From Calothrix sp. FI2-JRJ7 (GTDB taxonomy: Bacteria; Cyanobacteriota; Cyanobacteriia; Cyanobacteriales; Nostocaceae): DNA of 64,000 nt. Within the stretch, counting starts at the first letter, position 1. Each line of letters begins with the position of its first letter. The notes below the pieces were generated by a model. That model had not been told where the DNA came from and made no database searches. It worked only from the letters and a program-made list of their open reading frames with translations. A program made the position numbers and the translations under genes. The stretch spans positions 1 to 64,000 of the forward strand of contig JAHHGX010000091.1 in NCBI GenBank assembly GCA_019359675.1, given 5' to 3'. Shown piece by piece: positions 36,069-44,392 of this stretch.

Positions 36069-36302
36069 TTAGTAAGCTGACACATGCTGTACTGCACCCG
36101 CCCCACTGTCAAACAGAACGTAATCAAGCTCGCTTTCAGTAAAATTGAACCCAAGCGTTGCTGCAAAATCGACTATTTTTTTCTTATCCCAACTCCAAAC
36201 CCCAAAGACACCACGAATACAGCAACCGTTATAGTACTGTTCGTATATATCTTGGTGAGAAGCCACAAAATCATAAAAAGCGTTAACTTGTTCTAAGTGC
36301 AT
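36069..36302 (-). CDS. Nif11-like peptide (possible RiPP-type precursor)
   Basis: This 77-aa small protein begins MHLEQVNAFYDFVASHQDIY and later reads KKIVDFAATLGFNFTESELD. That spacing, an N-terminal LEQVxxFY helix followed by an A-xxLGF-x-FTxxEL segment, is characteristic of Nif11-like leader peptides. The middle part (NGCCIRGVFGVWSWDK) is unusual and carries two cysteines. After the leader-like part comes YVLFDSGAGAVQHVSAY, in which a Gly-Ala-Gly stretch precedes a short tail. No maturation enzyme or peptidase-containing transporter is nearby, so a RiPP role is only a possibility; many Nif11 proteins are not precursors. Confidence 0.6.
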   Translation of the reverse strand: MHLEQVNAFYDFVASHQDIYEQYYNGCCIRGVFGVWSWDKKKIVDFAATLGFNFTESELDYVLFDSGAGAVQHVSAY

Positions 36303-36601
36303 ACCCTTGTCTCCATTTGTGCTATCTTGCGCTTACTATCAGCTACATTAGCTATCAGTGTAATTTCTGAATCGCTAACTCATTATCCAATGCAAAAACT
36401 TGTACTAAGGATAAAAAACCAGAAGTAAACGATAATTTTTTGTTCCCAGAGTTAAAATTGTTGGAATCTTAACAATTTACACTATATTCTAAGTATTCTG
36501 GCTGATTTGGCTGACAGTAGTTAATAAAGTTTTAAGATACAAATGATACTAACATACAATAGTTAGTCTGAAAACATACCTAGGGATGTTGGCTGTTAAA
36601 G

Positions 36602-37147
36602 CTAAGTTGGACTCAAATACTGAGGCGCCACGCTATCAACCAGCCATACGCCGTTATCTGAGCAGTAAAAGCGTATTCCGTGTGAATGCATTTTTGCAGC
36701 ATCAATTAGAAGTACTACTGGTTTACCATGTCTAGCTCCAACCTTTGTCGCGGTTTCAATATCTGCTGACAAATGTACATGATGTCGGGACATTTTTAAA
36801 AGTCCCTGTTCTAAAATTACATCTACAGATTTATGCCCGGTTCCGTGATACAAAACATCTGGAGGAACTTGCGGCTCTAATTGTAAATCTATTTCAACGC
36901 TGTGTCCTTGGTTGGCACGAATTAAGGTGCCTGTTTCATCGAATGAGTAGCGCTGTTTATCGTTGTTGGCTACTACTTCTTCTAATTCCTGTCTGCTGAT
37001 GGGGAATTGATGTTTTTTACAAGCTGCTAATAATTTATTTACTTCTACCCACCCACCTGGAGTAAGTTCGATACCTATTCTTTCGGGTTGGTGTCGTAAG
37101 TGTTTGCTTAGGTATTTACTGATTTTTATTAAATGTGTGTTGTCCAT
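36602..37147 (-). CDS. kptA: RNA 2'-phosphotransferase KptA/Tpt1
   Basis: This 181-aa enzyme transfers an internal RNA 2'-phosphate to NAD, giving ADP-ribose 1'',2''-cyclic phosphate and nicotinamide. Family features are the N-terminal ISKYLSKHLRHQPERIGIEL, then GGWVEVNKLLAACKK, YSFDETGTLIRANQGHSVEI, the NAD-binding VLYHGTGHKSVDVILEQGLL, and HHVHLSADIETATKVGARHG. Length and catalytic residues look intact. Bacteria lack the eukaryal tRNA splicing pathway, so the natural substrate is unclear. It stands alone on the minus strand. A macro-domain gene about 9 kb away could act on related ADP-ribose products. Confidence 0.94.
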   Translation of the reverse strand: MDNTHLIKISKYLSKHLRHQPERIGIELTPGGWVEVNKLLAACKKHQFPISRQELEEVVANNDKQRYSFDETGTLIRANQGHSVEIDLQLEPQVPPDVLYHGTGHKSVDVILEQGLLKMSRHHVHLSADIETATKVGARHGKPVVLLIDAAKMHSHGIRFYCSDNGVWLVDSVAPQYLSPT

Positions 37148-37289
37148 ATATCTATATAGTCTTTCTATAATATATATACTACAAGATAATACAAGATTGG
37201 TATTGTAAAAGTGAGTAAAGATTTTATCGCGTGTTACAGCAAGAGCGGTAAGTTAAAAATAATTCAACCGCGCTTATAGAGGAAGTATT

Positions 37290-37472
37290 ATGAGTTACCA
37301 GCGTCCGGTCATATTTATTCCTGAATCAACCCAGGATAGGCGGGTTTCGGAGATAGCCATTGCAGGACTCATAGTATTATTTGTAGTTGCTATTTACGGG
37401 TGGTTTGTATTACCTGATACTATACCTATGCATTTTGGATTCGATGGGCGCCAGTCTTTAGAAACGCGATAG
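37290..37472 (+). CDS. Truncated DUF1648-type membrane protein
   Basis: This 60-aa protein is preceded by GAGGAA at a good distance. It has one hydrophobic helix (EIAIAGLIVLFVVAIYGWFV) followed by LPDTIPMHFGFDGR, which is the DUF1648 signature (L/P-D-x-IPxHF-x-x-G). Typical DUF1648 proteins continue with one or more helices after this motif; here the frame stops eight residues later (RQSLETR), at a GGCGCC site. It is either a short stand-alone member or a truncated gene. The next gene is convergent and begins seven bases on. Confidence 0.6.
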   Translation: MSYQRPVIFIPESTQDRRVSEIAIAGLIVLFVVAIYGWFVLPDTIPMHFGFDGRQSLETR

Positions 37473-37478
37473 AAACAC

Positions 37479-38630
37479 TTAAATTTTGAGGAACCAACGG
37501 CGCCTATACATAGCATAAAGAATTACCCACCAAAATAAAACTATTGTGATGGCGAAAAATAAAGAACCGTTCATTGCTCCTGCCCAAGAAGCAAATAACT
37601 TTTCGTAAATCCAAGTGTATGTTGATGGCGCCTTTTCTCCGACACCAATTTGGGTTTTATTAAGTATCCTAGCGAACAAACCCGAACCGACGAATAGAAA
37701 AATTGCGTTTAACCCCATTACTTCTAAAGGGAAGCCCAAACGCTTTAATCTCCGAACTTCGATTAGTTCATAACATAGAGCTAGTAATAGTAACGCCCAT
37801 CCAGCGGTATATACTACATAAGAACTAGTCCATAGCTGTTTGTTTATAGGAAAGATTAATCCCCAGAAGTGTCCAATAATGACGCAAATTAAACCAAAAA
37901 TAGCAAGTTTAACACTAGTGCGGCTTTTTATCCCTTGAATACGTAGCCATGCACCTGTAAAATATCCAAACAAGACTGTGACTACAGAAGGTAATGTACT
38001 AAATAACCCTTCTGGGTCAAAGGGGCCTCCTTTAAATATATGTGTCCCCAAAATTAATCTGTCTATATAAGCTGCTAAATTTCCCTCTGGTGTCAGGTTC
38101 CCAGCACCATAACCAGGGACAGGAATAAGAAGCATTGCTGCCCAGTAGCCTATTAATAGAATGAGTGCTAATACCCTATTTTGGCGCCGTTTCAAATTTA
38201 AAACAGCGAAGCTAGCCAACATGTAAGCTAAACTGATGCGCTGTAAAACTCCCATAATTCGCAGCTTACCAAAATCTATAGGTATCCCTTTTAAGATTAA
38301 ATCTAAAAAAGGAGAGAAAATTGCCAATAATAAACCAAAACCGAACAGTAAAGCACCTCTCCTAAGAATACGCCAATAAACCTTAATATCTGGGCGATTA
38401 TCATCAGTATACTTGGCAAAAGAGAAAGCCATCGCCACACCCACAATAAACAGAAAAAAGGGAAAAATTAAATCTGTAGGGGTACAACCATGCCAAGGTG
38501 CATGTTCAAGAGGAGGGTAAATATATTTCCAACTACCCGGATTATTCACCAATATCATCGAAGCTATAGCAATCCCTCGGAAAATATCTAGGGAAACAAG
38601 ACGTTTAGTATTAGATATTAATTGTGCCAT
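37479..38630 (-). CDS. Heparan-glucosaminide N-acetyltransferase-like membrane protein (NagX/DUF5009 type)
   Basis: This 383-aa protein has about ten hydrophobic segments. The family signature is at the start: RLVSLDIFRGIAIASMILVN, then WHGCTPTDLIFPFFLFIVGV with a conserved histidine. Members resemble the lysosomal enzyme that acetylates the glucosamine end of heparan sulfate; bacterial NagX-like proteins are linked to amino-sugar use, but the substrate here is unknown. Other segments include GVLQRISLAYMLASFAVLNL and LEVMGLNAIFLFVGSGLFAR. It is divergent from the secreted GH10-like glycosidase gene (112 bases between starts), which would fit cell-wall sugar metabolism, by inference. Confidence 0.83.
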   Translation of the reverse strand: MAQLISNTKRLVSLDIFRGIAIASMILVNNPGSWKYIYPPLEHAPWHGCTPTDLIFPFFLFIVGVAMAFSFAKYTDDNRPDIKVYWRILRRGALLFGFGLLLAIFSPFLDLILKGIPIDFGKLRIMGVLQRISLAYMLASFAVLNLKRRQNRVLALILLIGYWAAMLLIPVPGYGAGNLTPEGNLAAYIDRLILGTHIFKGGPFDPEGLFSTLPSVVTVLFGYFTGAWLRIQGIKSRTSVKLAIFGLICVIIGHFWGLIFPINKQLWTSSYVVYTAGWALLLLALCYELIEVRRLKRLGFPLEVMGLNAIFLFVGSGLFARILNKTQIGVGEKAPSTYTWIYEKLFASWAGAMNGSLFFAITIVLFWWVILYAMYRRRWFLKI

Positions 38631-38741
38631 TTATGTTTATCGTGTAATAAATTTGTCAAAATCATTAAGTGTTATTTGTAGCACAGGCATCACGAACTGT
38701 GGATGTATTTTATTGTGCATGTATTTTATAGTTAAAATCTT

Positions 38742-40310
38742 ATGAACATCAAAGCTACTATTCTAAGCGGACTACTTCTTTTAACAGTTGCCTTTCCAGT
38801 CCAGTCCCAAGAAAAACAAGTGAAACCTACTCAATCAATAGACATACCCCCACCTCCAACCAGAGAATTTAGAGGTGTATGGGTTGCCAGCGTTGCCAAT
38901 ATAGACTTCCCCTCAAAACCTGGATTAACTACAGACCAACAAAAAGCGGAACTGATAGCTATTTTAGATAAAGCCGTACAGTTAAAGCTCAATGCCATAA
39001 TTTTCCAAATCCGTCCTATGGCAGACGCATTATACGCATCACCATACGAACCTTGGTCAGAGTTTCTCACGGGTAAAATGGGACAACCACCACTACCATA
39101 TTATGACCCTCTGGAATTTGCGATAACAGAAGCGCGCAAACGCGGTATAGAATTACATGTTTGGTTTAACCCTTACCGCGCAAGTCATATTCAATCTAAA
39201 TCAGAAGTGGCGCCAACTCATATAACTAGAACACGTCCCGATTTAGTTAGAAAATATGGTAAGTACATGTGGTTAGACCCAGGAGAAAAAGAAGTTCAAG
39301 ACTACTCGTTAAAAGTCATAATGGATGTAGTCAAACGCTATGATGTAGATGGCATAACTATCGACGATTATTTTTATCCTTATCCAGAACGAAACGAAAA
39401 GAAGCAAAATATAGAATTTCCTGACGAAATCAGTTATTCAAAGTATCTACGTTCCGGAGGTAAACTAAATCGTAACGACTGGCGCCGAGAAAACATTAAT
39501 ACATTTGTCAAAAATCTATATCAAGGTGTAAAAAGTGCTAAACCTTGGGTGAAAGTTGGCATTAGTCCCTTTGGTGTTTGGAAACCTGGATATCCTCAAC
39601 AAATATCCAAGAATGGGGGTTTTAACCCTTACGAAGAAATATATGCTGACTCTCGCAAATGGTTGACGGAGGGTTGGTTAGATTACTTTTCGCCACAACT
39701 ATATTGGAAAATTGAACAAACAGCACAAAGTTATCCTGTATTATTAAACTGGTGGAAAAGTCAAAACGTTAAAAATCGTCATCTTTGGGCATCAGTTTAC
39801 ACTAGTAGAGTTGGAAACCAAGACCGTCAAAACTGGAATGCTAACGAAATAGTTTATCAAATCAAAAGCACGCACGGTATACTTGGCGCCAGTGGTAACA
39901 TACACTTTAGTATGAAACCCTTAATGGAAAACCGCGCAGGAATCTCAGATTTATTATTGCAGAAAAGCTATCTAAGTCCAGCATTAGTACCAGCATCACC
40001 CTGGCTAAATAATACACTACCCTCAAAACCAATATTAGAAATTCAAAAAAACACAATTTCCAATATTAATCAACTAAGTTGGAAACCAACAGGTAAACAA
40101 CCAGTATCGCTATGGGTTTTACAAACAAAAACAGGAAATGAATGGAAGACAAATATCTTACCAGCCAATCAAAACTCATTTCCATTGACAGATGCTCAAG
40201 TTAACACAGTTGCCGTTTCTGGTATCACTCGTTACGGAATACAAAGTGCAAGTACTATTATCAAAATAAATAGTTTGATCCCCCCAACCCCCCTTAATAA
40301 GGGGGGCTAA
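38742..40310 (+). CDS. Secreted GH10-like glycoside hydrolase (DUF187/GHL10)
   Basis: This 522-aa protein has a signal peptide (ILSGLLLLTVAFPVQSQ). The catalytic (beta/alpha) barrel begins REFRGVWVASVANIDFPSKP and continues KLNAIIFQIRPMADALYASP, RGIELHVWFNPYRASH, YDVDGITIDDYFYPYPERN and WLDYFSPQLYWKIEQTAQSY. These are the signatures of the GHL10/DUF187 family, related to GH10 and suggested to act on peptidoglycan- or polysaccharide-type glycans. A C-terminal beta domain follows. The last residues (SLIPPTPLNKGG) are encoded by a C6/G6 palindromic repeat, so the native C-terminus has been replaced or extended. Confidence 0.87.
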   Translation: MNIKATILSGLLLLTVAFPVQSQEKQVKPTQSIDIPPPPTREFRGVWVASVANIDFPSKPGLTTDQQKAELIAILDKAVQLKLNAIIFQIRPMADALYASPYEPWSEFLTGKMGQPPLPYYDPLEFAITEARKRGIELHVWFNPYRASHIQSKSEVAPTHITRTRPDLVRKYGKYMWLDPGEKEVQDYSLKVIMDVVKRYDVDGITIDDYFYPYPERNEKKQNIEFPDEISYSKYLRSGGKLNRNDWRRENINTFVKNLYQGVKSAKPWVKVGISPFGVWKPGYPQQISKNGGFNPYEEIYADSRKWLTEGWLDYFSPQLYWKIEQTAQSYPVLLNWWKSQNVKNRHLWASVYTSRVGNQDRQNWNANEIVYQIKSTHGILGASGNIHFSMKPLMENRAGISDLLLQKSYLSPALVPASPWLNNTLPSKPILEIQKNTISNINQLSWKPTGKQPVSLWVLQTKTGNEWKTNILPANQNSFPLTDAQVNTVAVSGITRYGIQSASTIIKINSLIPPTPLNKGG

Positions 40311-40351
40311 AAACCTCTTCTTTCCCCCCTTAGTAAGGGGGGTTAGGGGGG
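40280..40351. repeat. Two C6/G6 palindromic repeats at the end of the glycosidase gene
   Basis: The first unit, CCCCCC-AA-CCCCCC-TTAATAA-GGGGGG (40280-40306), encodes the gene's last residues. The second (about 40324-40351) is CCCCCC-TTAGTAA-GGGGGG-TTA-GGGGGG. Both are in the family of 6488-6513 and 63609-63722. Confidence 0.85.
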
Positions 40352-40859
40352 ATTTTAGGCACCAATTCAAAAATTCATTTTGATCACAAACAGCGGCGCC
40401 AAGTTTACCAAAATAGAAATAGGTTGCCAGTGCCTAACTCGGTTTTGATGCATCGAGCGTGACAGCAAAGACGGAAATAGCGGATAAAACGTTACTGCTA
40501 ATAAAAAACAGAACGTCACTGACCACAGTAGCGAATAATATTTCATGACAAAAACAGCAAGCTTAGGCAAGTATAAATGTAAATTAGGTATATTAATTTA
40601 CTAGTGAGTGATAACACTGATTAGACGAAAGTGAAAAGAGGGTGACAGCCCTAGGGCATCTGCCATTGTAGGCTAAAGGATTAAACCAACTTCCGTATAA
40701 AGGCTTAAATAAAAGAATTTCCCATATCCAGCTGAAGAATGAAGCACTATAAGCTAATCAGAAGTGTACTAGAAGAGTAAGGCGTCACTGGAAAGCAGTC
40801 AAGATTAACTGTCAATGTCGCCCAAGTATAGTAGTAACTTAATTCGGAAGGGAACGTAA
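40311..40859. other. Region between glycosidase and Mn-catalase genes
   Basis: The left part holds the second C6/G6 repeat and a possible 59-aa minus-strand ORF (40367-40546; starts MKYYSLLWSVTFCFLLAVTF, one hydrophobic helix, no good ribosome binding site), which I rate as doubtful. From 40600 to 40859 lies a long leader of the catalase gene. It contains GAGGGTGACAGCCCTAGGGC, capable of local pairing, but matches no riboswitch I know. GAAGGGAA precedes the catalase start. Confidence 0.4.
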
Positions 40860-41816
40860 ATGTTTTACCACACCAAGAAACTTCAATATTTTAAGCCGCC
40901 CACAAAGCCAGATGCAGTTTATGCGAAGAAGATTCAGGAACTCATAGGTGGAACTTTTGGAGAAATGACTGTAATGATGCAGTATTTATTCCAAGGGTTC
41001 AATTGTCGGGGTCCAGCTAAGTATCGCGATATGTTGCTAGATACTGGTACTGAAGAAATTGGTCATATCGAAATGCTTGCAACAATGATTGCTCACCTAC
41101 TAGATAAGGCGCCTATCAAGATGCAAGAAGACGGAGCAAGTGACCCAGTTGTAGGAGCAGTAATGGGTGGTACAAATCCGCGCGATGTAATCATGGCAGA
41201 AGTAGCGGGAATGAACCCACAACATTTAATTGTTTCAGGATTAGGCGCCCAGCCTGCTGATAGCGTTGGTTATCCTTGGAACGGTCGGTTCATGGTTTCT
41301 AGTGGACACTTATTAGCTGACTTCCGCTCGAACCTTCATGCAGAGTCACAAGGACGTTTACAAGCGGTGCGGTTGTACGAAATGTCAGATGACCCAGGTG
41401 TAAAAGACACGCTTTCGTTTATGATTGCGCGCGATACTATGCACCAAAACCAATGGTTAGCAGCAATTGAAGACTTGCAGTCAGAAGGACTAGAAGACAC
41501 ACCAGTCCCAAGTTCCTTCCCATTACAATTGGAAAAACGCGAATTTGCATACCAATTCTGGAATCACTCCGAAGGAACCGAAAGTTCAGAAGGTCGTTGG
41601 GCAAAAGGTCCTTCAATGGATGGTAAAGGTGAATTTGAATATGTCGCCAACCCACAACCACTAGGACCAGAACCTCAACCTCCACAAGTTGACCCACGTC
41701 TGCACGGTACACCAATAGACCCCTCAATAAATACTACTACGATGTCATCACCTGGTGGTACATCGATGGCATCTGATGGAATAGTAAAAGAGATTGACAA
41801 ACGAAACAGACAATAA
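40860..41816 (+). CDS. Manganese catalase
   Basis: This 318-aa enzyme degrades hydrogen peroxide at a dimanganese site in a four-helix bundle. Metal-ligand helices are visible: IQELIGGTFGEMTVMMQYLF, then DTGTEEIGHIEMLATMIAHL (E-x-x-H), and the second pair LHAESQGRLQAVRLYEMSDD and MIARDTMHQNQWLAAIEDLQ. The C-terminal arm is rich in proline and disordered (LGPEPQPPQVDPRLHGTPID), a normal feature of long Mn-catalases. AAGGGAA lies six bases upstream of the start. It is probably a single-gene unit with a long leader. Length is within the usual family range. Confidence 0.94.
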   Translation: MFYHTKKLQYFKPPTKPDAVYAKKIQELIGGTFGEMTVMMQYLFQGFNCRGPAKYRDMLLDTGTEEIGHIEMLATMIAHLLDKAPIKMQEDGASDPVVGAVMGGTNPRDVIMAEVAGMNPQHLIVSGLGAQPADSVGYPWNGRFMVSSGHLLADFRSNLHAESQGRLQAVRLYEMSDDPGVKDTLSFMIARDTMHQNQWLAAIEDLQSEGLEDTPVPSSFPLQLEKREFAYQFWNHSEGTESSEGRWAKGPSMDGKGEFEYVANPQPLGPEPQPPQVDPRLHGTPIDPSINTTTMSSPGGTSMASDGIVKEIDKRNRQ

Positions 41817-42211
41817 GGATGTTTAACTATATTGTGGAACAGGCATCCTGCCTGTTCTTCATCCAAGGCGCCTATTTTTTATTCACGGCGCCTATTTTTT
41901 ATTTCGGGCGAGCAAAATATAGACTTATGTCATGCTGAGGTACGTTAACGCAGTTTTCCCGCTTTCTTAGCATCTTAAATATTTTGATTTATTATGTCAT
42001 GCTGAGGTACGAAGTATCTTATACCAATTTAATAAGAAATTAAATCCCCCCAACCCCCCTTAGCAAGGCAGGCTAAAACTAATAATATGCATTTTTATAT
42101 AAAAATGATCTAACCAATTTTAGAAATAGGAACTTACAAATAATAAGCTGAAATAAACCGGGTTTATACTCCAGTTTCACCATGTGAAACTGGAGTATAA
42201 TTATTTGAGGA
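41817..42211. repeat. Cluster of unrelated short repeats
   Basis: This gene-free stretch is almost entirely repeats. It has a GGAACAGGCATCCTGCCTGTTC palindrome-type unit near 41833 and two tandem units of GGCGCCTATTTTTTATT (41868-41905). Two copies of GTCATGCTGAGGTACG lie at 41929-41944 and about 41996-42011. A degenerate C6/G6 unit lies near 42043-42066, and a 37-bp hairpin at 42164-42200. The block GTTAACGCAGTTTTCCCGCT to CTTAAAT after the first GTCATGCTGAGG copy recurs inverted at 44762-44815. Confidence 0.8.
42164..42200. promoter_or_regulatory. Perfect 17-bp-arm hairpin just upstream of the Uma2 remnant
   Basis: TTATACTCCAGTTTCAC (42164-42180) and GTGAAACTGGAGTATAA (42184-42200) pair perfectly with a three-base loop. 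It ends 20 bases before the start codon, so it would sit in the leader or block an incoming transcript. The role is inferred from position. Confidence 0.55.
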
Positions 42212-42220
42212 ATGTTTACA

Positions 42221-42616
42221 ATGACTCAAGCAGTTTCAAAAACTATAACTGTAGATGAGTTTATAAAAAAATATGGCGATAACGAGCGTTACGAGTTAAT
42301 CGATAGAGAATTAATTGGCACAGAACCGACCGGACTAGATGAACAGCTTATTGCTTTTATTGGGCGAAAACTAAATGTGGAGATAGACCGACAGTATCCA
42401 GATTATTTTATTGTACGTGAGTACTGGATTGTAGATTACCTTGGCATTGGGGGAAGAGAATATATAGGTAAACCAAAACAACCAACAATTACAATCTGTA
42501 CCTTAAATCAGGATGAGTATCAAAGACAATTATTCCGAAATGAAGATACGTTTGTTTCAACGATTTTCCCAAATCTCCAATTAACTGCCAAACAAGTATT
42601 TGAATCAGCAAGATAA
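42221..42616 (+). pseudogene. Uma2 family (DUF820) protein with internal deletion
   Basis: The N-terminal part (TITVDEFIKKYGDNERYELI, then DRELIGTEPTGLDEQLIAFI) and the C-terminal part (YWIVDYLGIGGREYIGKPKQ, then FRNEDTFVSTIFPNLQLTAK) are typical Uma2 segments. In complete members they are separated by roughly 60-70 residues that hold the PD-(D/E)XK catalytic core (a PD motif and E-V-x-S/K). Here DYFIV runs straight into REYWIVDYLG, so the core is missing while the frame stays open. The protein is about 131 aa against about 190. ATG 42221 is preferred because GAGGA lies eight bases before it. Confidence 0.82.
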
Positions 42617-42774
42617 AATATTATCAATAATATGCTTTTACAATTTTTCGCTTCGTTCGCACCCGCATGGGATTAAAAATCCCCATGCTAATAGCGTAAT
42701 TCCATTAAAATGGAATGTCAGACGTAAGGTGGGCATTGCCCACCAAGACTTTTCTAAATTAAAACCAGCTAAGA

Positions 42775-43626
42775 TTATTTTTTCATATTAATATATTCCG
42801 CAGCTTTTTTCGGTGAGAGCTTGACGCTTGAGTTATTACTACGGATATAGAAAATCTCCTCTTCTTTACCATTTTTATCTTTCATTTTCACCCAAACAGG
42901 GTTTGGTGATGGCTGGACAGCAACTCGACATACATCTATACCACTTACTTGATGAAAAGTGATACGGAAGTGAGTACCAAATTCTTGTCCTATGTCCCTC
43001 AATAGCAGGTCATTGTTTAAAAACAGCATAAAACCGTCATTGTTCTTCTTTTTCAACGTTTGATAATCATTATCTAAACCAAGAGGTTTACCATCGTCGT
43101 CAATTCCAATAAATAAATTTCCGCCATTGGTATTTAAAAATGCTGCAACGGTTTTGACAATTTCATGTTCCATTGCTTTATCTTGCTTATTTTCTCGCAA
43201 ATTCCAACGTGCGGTAGATTTAAATTCAATTTGGTCATTCTCCCCTTGTTCAATTAATGCCACTATTTCAGTATCAAGAGACATAGGCACCAAACTACAA
43301 TATGCAGCTAAAGCATCTTGTTTAAATTGTTCTGGAACGATAAGGAAAGTACTGAGGATATATTCAAACTCTTCTTCAGTTAAACCATAGAGGTGAGCTA
43401 TGATTCCGTCAAGTTCAGCACGCAGCTTTGCTCTTTCGCTTTCGTCAGTGGCGCCGTTTGCATGGGAACCGAGTCCGACTTCTTGCGCTAGTTCATCAAA
43501 TTCAGGAGTAGTGCAGATGAGTTTTGCCGCGCGTTCGACTATTTCGCTGAAGTATTGGGCGCCTTTTCTGAACCCTGATAAATCCTCTAATCTATAACCA
43601 GTATATGTTTGGGTAACGCGCGGAAA
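42775..43626 (-). pseudogene. C-terminal fragment of an Eco57I-type methylase fused in frame to an AlbA_2 (Schlafen-like) domain
   Basis: The open frame runs from a stop at 43627-43629 to the end at 42775 but lacks an ATG or GTG in its first 110 codons. That part reads TYTGYRLEDLSGFRKGAQYF, FDELAQEVGLGSHANGATDE and IIAHLYGLTEEEFEYILSTF, the C-terminal signature of large Eco57I-like DNA methyltransferases. It then continues into an AlbA_2 domain (EIVALIEQGENDQIEFKSTA, FLNTNGGNLFIGIDDDGKPL) ending SVKLSPKKAAEYINMKK. A TTG at 43291-43293 or ATG at 43282-43284 could still start the AlbA_2 part alone (about 170 aa). The methylase catalytic domain is absent. This is the downstream end of a collapsed restriction or defence locus. 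Confidence 0.72.
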
Positions 43627-43732
43627 TTACTTAAGCTAATCAACACTGTACCTAAAACAGCCTACGTGAGTCAAATTTAAAAGTAATATTTGTAACAGAT
43701 ATTAACTTATTTTCAAGTAATAATACTATGCC

Positions 43733-44272
43733 TTAGCGGGTTAAAACGCAGTCGAAAAGTCTCCGGTTCAGTCCAGCTAAAGTTAAATTACTACTACCCA
43801 AAAATCCAACTATCGGACTATTGGGGTCATTGCGGTGAACGAGGTATAACTTAGCGTGAAGAGGATGAGCTAAAAACAGCTTGATAACTAATTTCTTTGT
43901 TTTGAGTTGATGACTTAAACGACGTAACCCTGCTTCATCCTCATTTGTAGGCGCCCCAATGGTAAGCTGGTCTTTAAACTCAGCAGCAATTTTCTTTTTG
44001 AAACGAATTATGGTGCTATTATCAAGGCGCCCTTCACTTGTACTAAGGGTAAATGCCGTATGTACCTCATCACTGGGTAAACCTTGCATTCCTACTAATA
44101 AACGACAACAAGATGTTTCCCCACCGATGTATTGCTCGATTAAATCGTCTAGTTTACGCCATCCTCTGAGGTTAAAGTAACCAACGCAAAAATCCGCGCG
44201 GTACGAGAGTTTGAGGGTGTCTCGCAAAATGGGAAGCAGTTGTAAGTCGATGTTGTCGAAAATGCGTGGCAT
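43733..44272 (-). pseudogene. N-terminal PLD nuclease fragment of a PLD-helicase protein
   Basis: The 179-aa frame starts MPRIFDNIDLQLLPILRDTL and has the phospholipase D HKD arrangement: HAKLYLVHR followed by GFLGSSNLTLAGL. The segment KVSYRADFCVGYFNLRGW-type (here KLSYRADFCVGYFNLRGWRK) is characteristic of the N-terminus of large PLD-helicase proteins found beside Eco57I-type methylases. The match ends at SNLTLAGL; the remaining residues (NRRLFDCVLTR) are out of register and a stop follows, with the entire helicase missing. About 105 bases further on is the methylase C-terminal fragment. A deletion of several kilobases between them is the simplest explanation. Confidence 0.78.
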
Positions 44273-44392
44273 GATTTCATACCCAGTGGTGCTTTACGAG
44301 TATAAACTTTTAGAATTGTTTCTACCACTCCGGAGGCGTTGCAACTTCTGCTACATCAACCTTCATCTTCAATTTCTACAGAAACGTATAAT

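Noticed and set aside
36602-37147. kptA as part of an RNA-repair operon
   Set aside because: No RNA ligase, Hen1/Pnkp or RtcB gene lies beside it.
40367-40570. Minus-strand small membrane protein
   Set aside because: No ribosome binding site; one end overlaps repeat-derived sequence. Kept only as a doubtful note in the intergenic entry.
40600-40859. Riboswitch in the Mn-catalase leader, for example of the yybP-ykoY manganese class
   Set aside because: Some local pairing exists, but I could not find the conserved loops of that or any other class.
42775-44272. DISARM or BREX system
   Set aside because: The DUF1998, PglZ, BrxC or DrmA/B type proteins that define those systems are absent; only PLD, an Eco57I-like methylase tail and AlbA_2 are seen.
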